Shown in pieces: positions 10,433 to 18,710 of a DNA stretch of 64,000 nucleotides; position 1 is the first letter of the stretch, and every line of letters begins with the position of its first letter. Both the position numbers and the translations under genes were made by a program. Below the pieces are notes generated by a model. It ran no database searches and was not told the DNA's origin. It saw only the letters and a list, made by a program, of their open reading frames with translations. This stretch comes from Betaproteobacteria bacterium (GTDB taxonomy: Bacteria > Pseudomonadota > Gammaproteobacteria > Burkholderiales > Usitatibacteraceae). The stretch is taken from NCBI GenBank assembly GCA_016709665.1, contig JADJMI010000005.1, positions 310,001-374,000 of the forward strand, given 5' to 3'.

Positions 10433-10981
10433 TCAGGACGCGGGCTTGGGAGGCGCGGAAGGCGCGGGAGCGGCCGGTGCCGCGGGAGCCGCCGGCGCTG
10501 CGGGGGCGGCGGGTTTCGGCGCGGCGGGCTTGCCCTTGTCCTTGCCCGCTTCCGCGGCCTTGTGCAGTTCCTCGCAAATCCGCTTCTGGCTCTTCGGGCA
10601 GTTGTTCTGCGTGAGGTCGTGGACGTCGTCCAGGTCGCCCTTGGGCAGCGCGCCGCTCGAGATCCGCTCCAGGATCCACTCGCGATACGGGATGTCGCTC
10701 GTGAAAGCGGCCTCCAGTTCGTTGATCTTGGGCCAGCTGCCCACGATCATGCGCAGGAGCGCCTCGGTGAAGAGCTCGGCGGCCTGCCCGGTGTCGCAGT
10801 GGCCGTAGTCCTTCCAGGTCTTGTGCATGGTGCCCCAGGACACCACGCGGTCGATGGCCTTCTCGGCGTTGGCCGCGTCGGCCTTGCTGCAGGTCTTCTG
10901 GGCGATCGCGGGGGCCGCGAAGGCGAGGCAGAGGGAAAGAAGGGCGGCGTTACGCCGCCATGCCGGGACGTCGGGATGCAT
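10433..10981 (-). CDS. Secreted protein with Pro/Ala-rich tail, unknown function
   Basis: 182 residues from the ATG at 10981, overlapping the end of dxs by 32 bases. Hydrophobic export signal (AALLSLCLAFAAPAIAQ), then a helical domain with four or five cysteines (KTCSKAD, YGHCDTG, NNCPKSQKRICEEL), then a low-complexity tail of repeated AAP units ending PSAPPKPAS. No family recognised. The tail resembles periplasm-spanning or surface-exposed linkers. Position suggests read-through transcription from dxs. Confidence 0.6.
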   Translation of the reverse strand: MHPDVPAWRRNAALLSLCLAFAAPAIAQKTCSKADAANAEKAIDRVVSWGTMHKTWKDYGHCDTGQAAELFTEALLRMIVGSWPKINELEAAFTSDIPYREWILERISSGALPKGDLDDVHDLTQNNCPKSQKRICEELHKAAEAGKDKGKPAAPKPAAPAAPAAPAAPAAPAPSAPPKPAS

Positions 10982-12851
10982 GGTTCTGGGTGAGCCTTTC
11001 TCGAACCGCACGGACGATGCCCGCTGCGTCCAGGCCGCATTCGGCCAGCAGCCCCGCGGGATCGCCGTGTTCGACGAATTGGTCGGGGAGCCCGAGCTGC
11101 AGGACGGGCACCGCGACGCCTTGCGCGGCCAGGGACTCGAGCACCGCGGAGCCGGCACCGCCCTGCACCGCATTTTCCTCGATCGTGACGACGAGGTCGT
11201 GGGTGCCGGCGAGGCGCAGGACGAGTTCGTCGTCCAGCGGCTTCACGAAGCGCATGTTGGCCACGGTGGCATCGAGCTCCTCCCCGGCCTTGAGCGCGGG
11301 CGGGAGCATCGAACCGAAGGCGAGGATCGCGACCCGGCGGCCTTCGCGGCGCACTTCGCCGCGGCCCACCGGCAGGGCGGTCATCGCCACCTGCACCTCC
11401 ACGCCCGAGCCGGTGCCGCGCGGGTAGCGCACGGCGGTGGGCCCGTCGATCGTGAAGGCCGTGTAAAGCATCTGGCGGCATTCGTTCTCGTCGGAGGGCG
11501 CCATCACCACCAGGTTCGGGATGGAGCGCACGAACGAGAGGTCGAACGAGCCGTGGTGCGTGGGGCCGTCGGCCCCGACGAGGCCGCCGCGGTCGAGCGC
11601 GAAGACCACGGGCAGGTTCTGCAGCGCCACGTCGTGGATGAGCTGGTCGTAGGCGCGCTGCAGGAAGGTCGAGTAGATGGCCACCACGGGCTTCATGCCG
11701 TCGCAGGCGAGGCCCGCGGCGAAGGTGACGGCGTGCTGCTCGGCGATGCCCACGTCGAAGTAGCGGTCCGGGAATTCCTTCGAGAAGGCCACCATGCCCG
11801 AGCCCTCGCGCATCGCCGGCGTGATGCCCACCAGGCGCGTGTCCGCGCGGGCCATGTCGCACAGCCACTGGCCGAACACCTGCGTGTAGGTGGGCCGCGG
11901 CGTCGCGTCCGGGGCGGGCTTCGCCTTCACGATGCCCACGCTCGGGTCGAACTTGCCCGGGCCGTGGTAGTTGATCGGGTCGTCCTCGGCGAGCGCGTAG
12001 CCCTGGCCCTTCTTCGTCACCACGTGCAGGAACTGCGGCGAATGCTCGAGCCGCTTCACGTTGGTGAGCGTGTCGATGAGCACGTCGAGGTTGTGGCCGT
12101 CGATGGGGCCGGTGTAGTTGAGGCCGAACTCCTCGAAGAGCGTCGAGGGCGTGATCATGCCCTTGGCGTGGCCCTCGATGCGCTTGGCGAATTCCTTGGC
12201 CGTGGGCGAGACGGAGAGGATCTTGTCCGCCGTGGCCTTGGTGGCCGCGTAGAAGCGGCCCGACATCAGCTTGGCGAGGTAGTTGTTGAGCGCGCCGACG
12301 GGCTCCGAGATGCTCATCTCGTTGTCGTTGAGCACCACGATCACGTTGGTGCCGGAGTGCTTCACGTTGTTGAGCGCCTCGAAGGCCATGCCGGCCGACA
12401 TGGCGCCGTCGCCGATCACCGCGATGGCGCGCCGGTCCAGGCCCTGCGCCCGCGCCGCCACGGCCATGCCGATGGCCGCGGAGATGGAGGTCGAGGAATG
12501 CGCGGTGCCGAAGGCGTCGTAGGGCGATTCGTCCCGGCGCGGGAAGCCCGCGATGCCGTGGCGCTGCCGGAGCTTCGCCATGCCCTCGCGCCGGCCCGTG
12601 AGGATCTTGTGGCCGTAGGTCTGGTGGCCCACGTCCCAGATGATGCGATCGCCGGGCGTCGAGAAGACGTAGTGCAGCGCGATGGTGAGCTCGACCGTGC
12701 CCAGGTTCGAGGAGAAGTGCCCGCCCGTGGCGGCCACCGATTCCACGATGAAACGGCGCAGTTCCACCGCCAGTGCGGTCAGCTCCTCGCGCGGGAGCGC
12801 GCGGAGGTCCGCGGGGTCGTTGATGCGTTCGAGGAGGGGGTAGTCGCTCAT
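10950..12851 (-). CDS. dxs: 1-deoxy-D-xylulose-5-phosphate synthase
   Basis: First enzyme of the MEP isoprenoid pathway: thiamine-diphosphate-dependent condensation of pyruvate and glyceraldehyde-3-phosphate. 633 residues, normal length. Visible: SSNLGTVELTIALHYVF, DVGHQTYGHKILTGR, the ThDP/metal-binding GDGAMSAGMAFEALNN, IDGHNLDVL, and the transketolase pyrimidine domain (DVGIAEQHAVTFAAGLA). The C-terminal domain carries EENAVQGGAGSAV. It ends the xseB-ispA-dxs operon. Confidence 0.97.
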   Translation of the reverse strand: MSDYPLLERINDPADLRALPREELTALAVELRRFIVESVAATGGHFSSNLGTVELTIALHYVFSTPGDRIIWDVGHQTYGHKILTGRREGMAKLRQRHGIAGFPRRDESPYDAFGTAHSSTSISAAIGMAVAARAQGLDRRAIAVIGDGAMSAGMAFEALNNVKHSGTNVIVVLNDNEMSISEPVGALNNYLAKLMSGRFYAATKATADKILSVSPTAKEFAKRIEGHAKGMITPSTLFEEFGLNYTGPIDGHNLDVLIDTLTNVKRLEHSPQFLHVVTKKGQGYALAEDDPINYHGPGKFDPSVGIVKAKPAPDATPRPTYTQVFGQWLCDMARADTRLVGITPAMREGSGMVAFSKEFPDRYFDVGIAEQHAVTFAAGLACDGMKPVVAIYSTFLQRAYDQLIHDVALQNLPVVFALDRGGLVGADGPTHHGSFDLSFVRSIPNLVVMAPSDENECRQMLYTAFTIDGPTAVRYPRGTGSGVEVQVAMTALPVGRGEVRREGRRVAILAFGSMLPPALKAGEELDATVANMRFVKPLDDELVLRLAGTHDLVVTIEENAVQGGAGSAVLESLAAQGVAVPVLQLGLPDQFVEHGDPAGLLAECGLDAAGIVRAVRERLTQNHASRRPGMAA

Positions 12852-12900
12852 GGCGGGGGCGGGTCCGGCGAGGGGCTCGCCCGGAAAATGTACCGTATCT

Positions 12901-13797
12901 CTAGCGATTGCGCTTCACGATGAAGTCGGCGAGCTCCGCGAGGCGCCCGGCGCGGGGGCCGAAAGGGGCGATCGCGGCCTGCGCGTCGGCGAGCAATTCC
13001 CCGGCGAAGCGCTTCGCGCCGGGAATCCCCATGAGGCTCGTGTAGGTGGGCTTGCCGGCCTCCTTGTCCTTGCCCGCCGTCTTGCCGAGCGTGGTCGAAT
13101 CGCTTTCCTCGTCGAGGATGTCGTCGACCACCTGGAAGGCGAGGCCCACGCACTTGGCGTAGCGGTCCAGGCGGTCGAGATCCGCCTGGGCGAGGGGATC
13201 CCCGCAGCGCGCGCCCAGCAGCACGCTGGCGCGGATGAGCGCGCCCGTCTTGTGGATGTGCATGTTCTCGAGCTCGGGCAGCGAAAGCGCCTTGCCCACG
13301 GATTCGAGGTCGATGGCCTGCCCGCCCGCCATGCCGCGCGAGCCGCAGGCCTGGGCGAAGTGCCGGATCATCTCGAGCTGCACGGCCGGGTCGTCGGCGA
13401 GGCGGTGCTCGGCGAGGAGCCCGAAGGCGTGGCTCTGCAGCGCGTCGCCCGCGAGCAGGGCCGTGGCCTCGTCGAACTCCACGTGCAGCGTGGGCTTGCC
13501 GCGCCGGAGCGTGTCGTCGTCCATGCAGGGCAGGTCGTCGTGCACGAGCGAATAGGCGTGGATGAGCTCGAGGGCCGTGGCCACCACCTCGAGCCGCTTC
13601 GCCTCGGCGTTCGTGACGAGTCCGGCGGCGAAGGCGAGCATCGGGCGCACGCGCTTGCCGCCGCCCAGGCTCGCGTAACGCATGGCGTCGTGCAGGCGGG
13701 CGGGGGCAGCGCGCAGCGGCGGCAGGAGGTCCGCGATGACGGCCTCCATCCGGCCGGCCACCTCGCGCGACCATGTCGCGAAATCGGGGGTGCTCAC
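12901..13797 (-). CDS. ispA: Farnesyl diphosphate synthase
   Basis: Adds isopentenyl diphosphate to allylic diphosphates to make FPP, feeding quinone and undecaprenyl synthesis. 298 residues. Both aspartate-rich motifs are present: HDDLPCMDDDTLRRGKPT (~85-102) and FQVVDDILDEESD (~220-232), plus GGKRVRPML. The GTG start at 13797 overlaps the xseB stop by 4 bases, so translation is coupled. Confidence 0.95.
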   Translation of the reverse strand: MSTPDFATWSREVAGRMEAVIADLLPPLRAAPARLHDAMRYASLGGGKRVRPMLAFAAGLVTNAEAKRLEVVATALELIHAYSLVHDDLPCMDDDTLRRGKPTLHVEFDEATALLAGDALQSHAFGLLAEHRLADDPAVQLEMIRHFAQACGSRGMAGGQAIDLESVGKALSLPELENMHIHKTGALIRASVLLGARCGDPLAQADLDRLDRYAKCVGLAFQVVDDILDEESDSTTLGKTAGKDKEAGKPTYTSLMGIPGAKRFAGELLADAQAAIAPFGPRAGRLAELADFIVKRNR

Positions 13798-14030
13798 GAG
13801 TCGGCTTCGGGTAGGTCCTTGAGCAGCTCGCCTTCGAGGACGGCGACGCGCGCCTGGGCCGCGGTGAGCTTGCCCTCGCAGAACTTGAGCAGCTCCGCCC
13901 CGCGCTGGTAGGCGGCGAGCGATTCCTCGAGCGGGAGCTTGCCGTCCTCCATCTTCGCGATGAGGGTTTCGAGCTCCTCGAGGGCCTTTTCGAACGGGAT
14001 TTCCCCGCCGGCGGGTGCTGGTTTCGGCAT
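13794..14030 (-). CDS. xseB: Exodeoxyribonuclease VII small subunit
   Basis: Small helical subunit of the single-strand-specific exonuclease VII. 78 residues, with the family signature FEKALEELETLIAKMEDGKLPLEESLAAYQRGAELLK. The partner gene xseA is not in the window. First gene of the isoprenoid operon; the ATG at 14030 gives the usual N-terminus. Confidence 0.93.
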   Translation of the reverse strand: MPKPAPAGGEIPFEKALEELETLIAKMEDGKLPLEESLAAYQRGAELLKFCEGKLTAAQARVAVLEGELLKDLPEADS

Positions 14031-14072
14031 GGGCGGCACCTTAACGCAAATGGGGGATGGCGTCATTTTCCG

Positions 14073-14166
14073 CCCCCCGGGCACCCGGGGCCAGCCCGGG
14101 GGGCTTTGCGGTTGATTCCCCTCAAGTATCAACCCCTTAGCCCTTGCTTCGGGGTTGAACTTGGGG
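14073..14166. promoter_or_regulatory. Two strong palindromes in the xseB / Rieske divergent gap
   Basis: The 251-bp gap between divergent genes holds a C6G3C/GC3G6 stem (14073-14082 with 14094-14103) and a nested hairpin: CCCCTCAAG and TCAACCCC pair with GGGGTTGA and CTTGGGG across 14118-14166. Either could be an operator, an attenuator or the relic of a palindromic repeat. Confidence 0.5.
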
Positions 14167-14281
14167 CAGACTCCGGGGTCGTATTCTCGGTTGTTCCCGG
14201 GACGGAGCCGCAGAGTTAAAAGCTAGCTGACTCGATTAGCCCGCTGTTGTTTTTATCTTCGGCACCTTGGAGGTAGGGATA

Positions 14282-15397
14282 ATGTCGGACCTCGCGGGCC
14301 AGCTTGCGCTGACGCGCACGCCCACCCATCTGCCGCTTTCGTGGTACTTCGACCCGAAAGTGGCGGAAATCGAACGCAAAGTCCTCTTCGACCGCGGTCC
14401 GGGTTACGTCGGGCACGCCCTCATGGCGCCCGAACCCGGCAGCTATCGCGTCCTGGATTGGCGCGAGAGCGGGCCGGGCTGGATGCTCGTCAACAACGAA
14501 GGCCGCCACGACATGGTCTCGAACGTCTGCCGCCACCGGCAGGCCGTCATGCTCGAAGGCGCCGGCAAGCTCCCGGGCGGGTCCATCACCTGCCCCATCC
14601 ACCGCTGGGCCTACGACAGCCAGGGCAAGCACATCGGCGCCCCGCATTTCCCGGACCACCCCTGCCTCGACCTGCCGAAGAAGAACCTCCAGCAATGGCA
14701 CGGCATGCTCTTCGACGGCCCGCGCGACATCGCGAAGGATCTCGCGGGCATGGTCGCCGCCAAGGACCTCGATTTTTCCGACCACATGCTCGACCGGGTG
14801 GACGTCGTCGAATACGACTTCAACTGGAAGACCTTCATCGAGGTGTACCTCGAGGACTACCACGTCGCCCCCTACCACCCGGGCCTGGGCCACTTCGTCA
14901 CCTGCGACGACCTCAAGTGGGAATACGGCGACTGGTGGAGCGTGCAGACGGTGGGCATCAACAACGCGCTCGCGAAGCCCGGCAGCGCCGTGTACGCGAA
15001 GTGGCACGAGCAGGTGCTCAGGTTCCGCAATGGCGCGCCGCCGCCGCACGGCGCCATCTGGCTCACGTACTACCCGAACATCATGGTCGAGTGGTACCCG
15101 CACGTCCTCGTGGTGAGCACGCTCCAGCCCAACGGGCCGGAGAAGTGCCGCAACGTGGTGGAGTTCTACTACCCCGAGGAGATCCACCACTTCGAGCGCG
15201 ACTTCATCGAGGCCGAGCAGAAGGCCTACCAGGAAACCGCGGTCGAGGACGAGGACATCTGCCGGCGCATGACGGAAGGCCGGCGCATCCTGTGGAAGGA
15301 AGGCCGCGAGGAACACGGCCCCTACCAGTCACCCTACGAGGACGGGATGGTGCACTTCCACGAGTTCGTGCGCCGGGAACTGCTGCGCCACGTCTAG
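14282..15397 (+). CDS. Aromatic ring-hydroxylating dioxygenase, alpha subunit (Rieske)
   Basis: Rieske non-heme iron oxygenase catalytic subunit; substrate unknown. Residues ~85-110 carry the [2Fe-2S] ligands (CRHRQAVM and CPIHRW). The mononuclear iron site follows in EVYLEDYHVAPYHPGLGHF (~185-203). 371 residues. The ATG at 14282 has a good GGAGG 8 bases upstream. No beta subunit, ferredoxin or reductase gene is adjacent, so redox partners must be encoded elsewhere. Its stop interlocks with the convergent stop of the next gene in CTAG. Confidence 0.92.
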   Translation: MSDLAGQLALTRTPTHLPLSWYFDPKVAEIERKVLFDRGPGYVGHALMAPEPGSYRVLDWRESGPGWMLVNNEGRHDMVSNVCRHRQAVMLEGAGKLPGGSITCPIHRWAYDSQGKHIGAPHFPDHPCLDLPKKNLQQWHGMLFDGPRDIAKDLAGMVAAKDLDFSDHMLDRVDVVEYDFNWKTFIEVYLEDYHVAPYHPGLGHFVTCDDLKWEYGDWWSVQTVGINNALAKPGSAVYAKWHEQVLRFRNGAPPPHGAIWLTYYPNIMVEWYPHVLVVSTLQPNGPEKCRNVVEFYYPEEIHHFERDFIEAEQKAYQETAVEDEDICRRMTEGRRILWKEGREEHGPYQSPYEDGMVHFHEFVRRELLRHV

Positions 15398-15744
15398 CTC
15401 TCGAGGTTCGCCCGCAGCCGCTGGGTGAGCATGCGCAGCATCGCGAGCGAGAAGCTCGGGTGCTGCTGCACCAGGAAGAGAAACCGCTTTTCCGTCACCA
15501 CGGCGGCCCGCACGGCCGTCAGGGCCTTGGCGCTGGCCGACCGCGGCTGGGCGTCGATGAGGGCCATCTCGCCCACCAGGTCGGTCGGCTTCAGTTCAGC
15601 CAGCACGCGCCCGTCGCGGTCGATTTCCACGTGGCCCTCGAGAATGGCGAACATGTGATGGACCGGGTCCTCCCCCTGGCGGAAAAGGTAATCGCCGGGG
15701 GCGAAGGTGCGGATCTCGGGTTCGTTGTGGAAGATGTCGAGCAT
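15394..15744 (-). CDS. Cyclic nucleotide-binding domain protein
   Basis: A stand-alone Crp-type cNMP-binding domain, 116 residues, with no DNA-binding domain. It runs FAPGDYLFRQGEDPVHHMFAILEGHVEI, then LVGEMALIDAQPRSASAKAL, which corresponds to the phosphate-binding cassette, and an alpha-C helix SFSLAMLRMLTQRLRANLES. It may sense cAMP or a related ligand, or act as an interaction module; ligand binding is not proven by sequence. Confidence 0.85.
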   Translation of the reverse strand: MLDIFHNEPEIRTFAPGDYLFRQGEDPVHHMFAILEGHVEIDRDGRVLAELKPTDLVGEMALIDAQPRSASAKALTAVRAAVVTEKRFLFLVQQHPSFSLAMLRMLTQRLRANLES

Positions 15745-15818
15745 GGGGCTTCCTTGGGAAACCCCCGTTCTACGACACCGGCGTGACAGTTCGGTGACGG
15801 TCGCAGCCGGCCGGGCGC

Positions 15819-16376
15819 CTACCGGTCGAACTCGTGCACCACGGCCCAGAGGGTCGCGTAGGTGAGATTCGGCCAATCGTGGTGCAGCGCCTCGTAGTCC
15901 TCGGGCCGGAAGGGTTCGCGTTCCTTGCCCTTGCGGATCTCGAACCACCGGGACTGGATCGCCTCGCGCACGGCGGGCGCGGGCATGGCCGGGCGGCGCA
16001 ATTTCTCGTGCGTGCCGGCGAAGAGGCGGCGCTTCAGGATCACGTCGGTCGACGAGATCTTGAACAGCTTCGTGAGCATGGCCGAGGTGGCGCCATGGCG
16101 GACGAAGTGCTCGATCTGCCGCGAGCGCTTGCTCACGTAGTCCACCTGCCGCAGCCCGTGCTCGAAGGAGCCGGCATCGATCTGCACGGCCACGCGCGGC
16201 TCCTGCAGCTCGGAGAGGCGCACGAGGTCGTCGGTGGAGAGCGAACGCAACTCGGCGTACTGCTGTTCCGTCATGCCGGCAGGCGCGGGGCGACTCTCGT
16301 CGACGCTCTTCTGCAGCTCTCGCACGAGGTGCGCCAGGACGAGCAGGCGCAGTTGCTGGTCGCGGATCTCGATCAT
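15819..16376 (-). CDS. Conserved protein of unknown function
   Basis: 185 residues, mostly helical and charged, with no signal peptide or membrane segment. The ATG at 16376 is preferred because GAGGGAG lies 5 bases upstream; an in-frame ATG at 16400 lacks this. The middle part (SRQIEHFVRHGATSAMLTKLFKISSTDVILKRRLFAG) looks like a helix-turn-helix, with an aromatic C-terminus (HHDWPNLTYATLWAVVHEFDR). A DNA-binding regulator is a weak inference; no named family could be assigned with confidence. Confidence 0.65.
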   Translation of the reverse strand: MIEIRDQQLRLLVLAHLVRELQKSVDESRPAPAGMTEQQYAELRSLSTDDLVRLSELQEPRVAVQIDAGSFEHGLRQVDYVSKRSRQIEHFVRHGATSAMLTKLFKISSTDVILKRRLFAGTHEKLRRPAMPAPAVREAIQSRWFEIRKGKEREPFRPEDYEALHHDWPNLTYATLWAVVHEFDR

Positions 16377-16533
16377 GGCGGCTCCCTCTTGTGGCGGCAT
16401 GCCGTCCGGGCACTGGCGCTCGGACGCGGCCGGGGGATCGAAATTGCCAAGGGAGGTTGCGGCTGTCAACGGTAAATCGCGAAGAATTTGCGTGCCTGCC
16501 GTGACGCGCGGGTGACGCGATCTGAAACCGGTT

Positions 16534-16568
16534 CTTCAAGATCGCGACGCAAGGTCGCGATCCTGAAG
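16534..16568 (-). terminator. Hairpin after the EF-G-like gene
   Basis: A 15-bp stem with one mismatch (16534-16548 with 16554-16568), built on GATCGCGAC/GTCGCGATC with a 5-base loop, starts 7 bases past the stop of the minus-strand GTPase gene. There is no clear T-run, so it could also be an RNA-stabilising hairpin. Confidence 0.5.
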
Positions 16569-16574
16569 CGAAAT

Positions 16575-18623
16575 TCAGTCCTCCTCGCGCTCCAGCTTGA
16601 ACGCCGAAGTGAGCGCCGCCTGCGTCTGCCCGGGCACCATGGCGTAGTGGCTGTACTCCACGGTGTACGAGCCCTGCCCGCCGGTCATGGAGCGCAGCTT
16701 CGACTGGTACTCGGAGACTTCCGACAGGGGCACCTGCCCGTCGATGGACATGAGGTCGCCGCCCGAGGATTCCGTGCCGGTGATCTGGCCGCGGCGGCTC
16801 GAGATGTCGCTCGTCACGTCGCCCACGTACTTGTCGGGCACCGTGATCGTGACGTTCACGATGGGCTCGAGGATGATGGGGCCGGCCTTGAGGATGGCGT
16901 CGATCACGGCTTTCTTGCCGGCCGTGACGAAGGCGATTTCCTTCGAGTCCACGGCGTGGCTCTTGCCGTCGTAGACGATCACGCGGATGTCCTCGACGGG
17001 CGAGCCCGCGATGACGCCGTGGTCGAGTGCCATGCGCACGCCCTTTTCCACCGCCGGGATGAAGACGGTGGGGATCACGCCGCCCTTCACCTGGTCCACG
17101 AACTCGAAGCCGCTGCCGCGCGCGAGCGGCTCGATCTTGAGATACACCTCGCCGAACTGGCCGGCGCCGCCCGTCTGCTTCTTGTGGCGGCAGTGCCCCT
17201 CGGCCTTCTTCGTGATGGTCTCGCGGTACGGGATCTTCGGCGGCTTCTTGTCGACCTCGAGCTTGTACTGGTTGGCCATCTTCTCGAACTTGACGCGCAG
17301 GTGCAGCTCGCCCAGGCCGCGGATCACCGTCTCGTGCGTGGTGGGGTGGCGCTCGATCCACAGGCAGGGGTCCTCGACCTCCAGCTTGTGGAGCACGTCG
17401 AAGAGGCGCTGCTCGTCGCCCTTCTTCTTCGTCTCCACCGCGATGGAATGCATCGGCGTGGGGAAGTCGAGGGAGCGCAGGCGGATGTTGTCCTCGTCGT
17501 GGGAATCGTGCAGCACGGCGTTGAAGTCGATGTCGTCCACCTTGGCGATGGCGCCCAGGTCGCCGGGCACGAGGTTGTCGACCTCGATGTATTCCTTGCC
17601 CATCACCTTGTAGAGGTGGCCCACCTTGATGGGGCGCTTGCCGTCGCCGATGTAGAGCTGCGAATCCTTGCTCATCGTCCCCTGGTGCACGCGGAAGAAC
17701 GCGACCTTGCCCACGTACGGGTCCATCACGATCTTGAAGACGTGGGCGAGCACATGCTTGGCCGGATCCGGCTCCGCGTGGAATTCCTCGCCCTCCGTCG
17801 TGTCGCTCCTCACGAAGGGCGGCGGGTTGCCTTCCGTCGCGTTGGGCGCGAGCTGCGAAAGAATGTGCAGGAATTCCGGGATGCCCGCGCCCGTCTTCGC
17901 GCTCGTGAAGCACACGGGGACGAGGTGGCCTTCGCGAAGCGCCTTCTCGAAGGGCGCGTGAAGCTGCTCGGGCTGGAGGTCCTCGCCCTGCTCGAGATAG
18001 AGGGCCATCAGGTCCTCGTCGACCTCCACCACCTGGTCGATGATGGCCGAGTGCGCGGCCTTCACGCCGACGAAGTCGCTGTCGCCGTCCGGGGTGAAGA
18101 AGCAGTCCACCACGTCCTTGTGGCCGTGGGCCGGCAGGTTGATGGGCAGGCATTCCTTGCCGAAGTGGTCCTGGATCTTGCGCAGCAGGCCCGGCAGGTC
18201 GACGTTGTCGGCGTCGATCTTGTTCACGACGATCATGCGGCACAGGCCGCGCGTCTTCGCCCACTTCATCATGCGCGTGGTGTTGAGCTCGATGCCGTTC
18301 TGCGCGTTGATGACGACGATCGCCGTCTCGACCGCCGCGAGCGCCGCGATGGACTGGCCCGCGAAGTCCGGCATGCCGGGGGTGTCGACGAGGTGGATGC
18401 GCATCCCCTCGTAGTCGAAGTTCACGAGCGAGGACTGCAGGGAGTGGCCGTACTCCTTCTCCATCGGGTCGAAGTCGCAGACCGTCGTGCCCTTCTCGAC
18501 GGACCCGGCGGCGGCGATCGCGCCGGCCTTGGCGAGCAGCGCCTCGGCGAGCGTGGTCTTGCCGCTCGAGCCGTGGCCCACGAGGGCCAGGGTGTGGATG
18601 AACTGGGTGGTGACCTTCGGCAC
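16575..18623 (-). CDS. EF-G-like translational GTPase (FusA2 type)
   Basis: 682 residues with the EF-G domain order: GTPase domain, domain II, then III-V ending in the beta-alpha-beta folds (GGQGSYTVEYSHYAMVP). The P-loop is GHGSSGKTTLAEALL, unlike the AHIDAGKTT of housekeeping EF-G; G3 is DTPGMPDF and G4 is VNKIDAD. These features match the EF-G-like group (FusA2/EF-G2), which generally does not replace EF-G in translocation. The GTG start at 18623 has AGAGGAG 7 bases upstream. It follows hemW on the same strand. The true fusA is expected in the str operon, outside this window. Confidence 0.88.
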   Translation of the reverse strand: MPKVTTQFIHTLALVGHGSSGKTTLAEALLAKAGAIAAAGSVEKGTTVCDFDPMEKEYGHSLQSSLVNFDYEGMRIHLVDTPGMPDFAGQSIAALAAVETAIVVINAQNGIELNTTRMMKWAKTRGLCRMIVVNKIDADNVDLPGLLRKIQDHFGKECLPINLPAHGHKDVVDCFFTPDGDSDFVGVKAAHSAIIDQVVEVDEDLMALYLEQGEDLQPEQLHAPFEKALREGHLVPVCFTSAKTGAGIPEFLHILSQLAPNATEGNPPPFVRSDTTEGEEFHAEPDPAKHVLAHVFKIVMDPYVGKVAFFRVHQGTMSKDSQLYIGDGKRPIKVGHLYKVMGKEYIEVDNLVPGDLGAIAKVDDIDFNAVLHDSHDEDNIRLRSLDFPTPMHSIAVETKKKGDEQRLFDVLHKLEVEDPCLWIERHPTTHETVIRGLGELHLRVKFEKMANQYKLEVDKKPPKIPYRETITKKAEGHCRHKKQTGGAGQFGEVYLKIEPLARGSGFEFVDQVKGGVIPTVFIPAVEKGVRMALDHGVIAGSPVEDIRVIVYDGKSHAVDSKEIAFVTAGKKAVIDAILKAGPIILEPIVNVTITVPDKYVGDVTSDISSRRGQITGTESSGGDLMSIDGQVPLSEVSEYQSKLRSMTGGQGSYTVEYSHYAMVPGQTQAALTSAFKLEREED

Positions 18624-18688
18624 GATGCGTCTCCTCTTGAAGTGCGGGAGTGCGGAATTTTTTCGGGGCGGGGGCGTTCGGGTGGAGT

Positions 18689-18710
18689 CGGACAGTCCCC
18701 CCGAATTTAC
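18689..18710. repeat. Possible degenerate GGGGACAG-type element over the hemW stop
   Basis: The minus strand reads AATTCGGGGGGACTGTCC across the hemW stop codon, resembling the AATTCGGGGACAGG core of the two clear copies. It is short and diverged, so this may be chance. Confidence 0.3.

Noticed and set aside
16575..18623. Housekeeping elongation factor G (fusA)
   Set aside because: The P-loop and overall sequence fit the EF-G-like paralogue group, and there is no str operon context (rpsL, rpsG, tuf).
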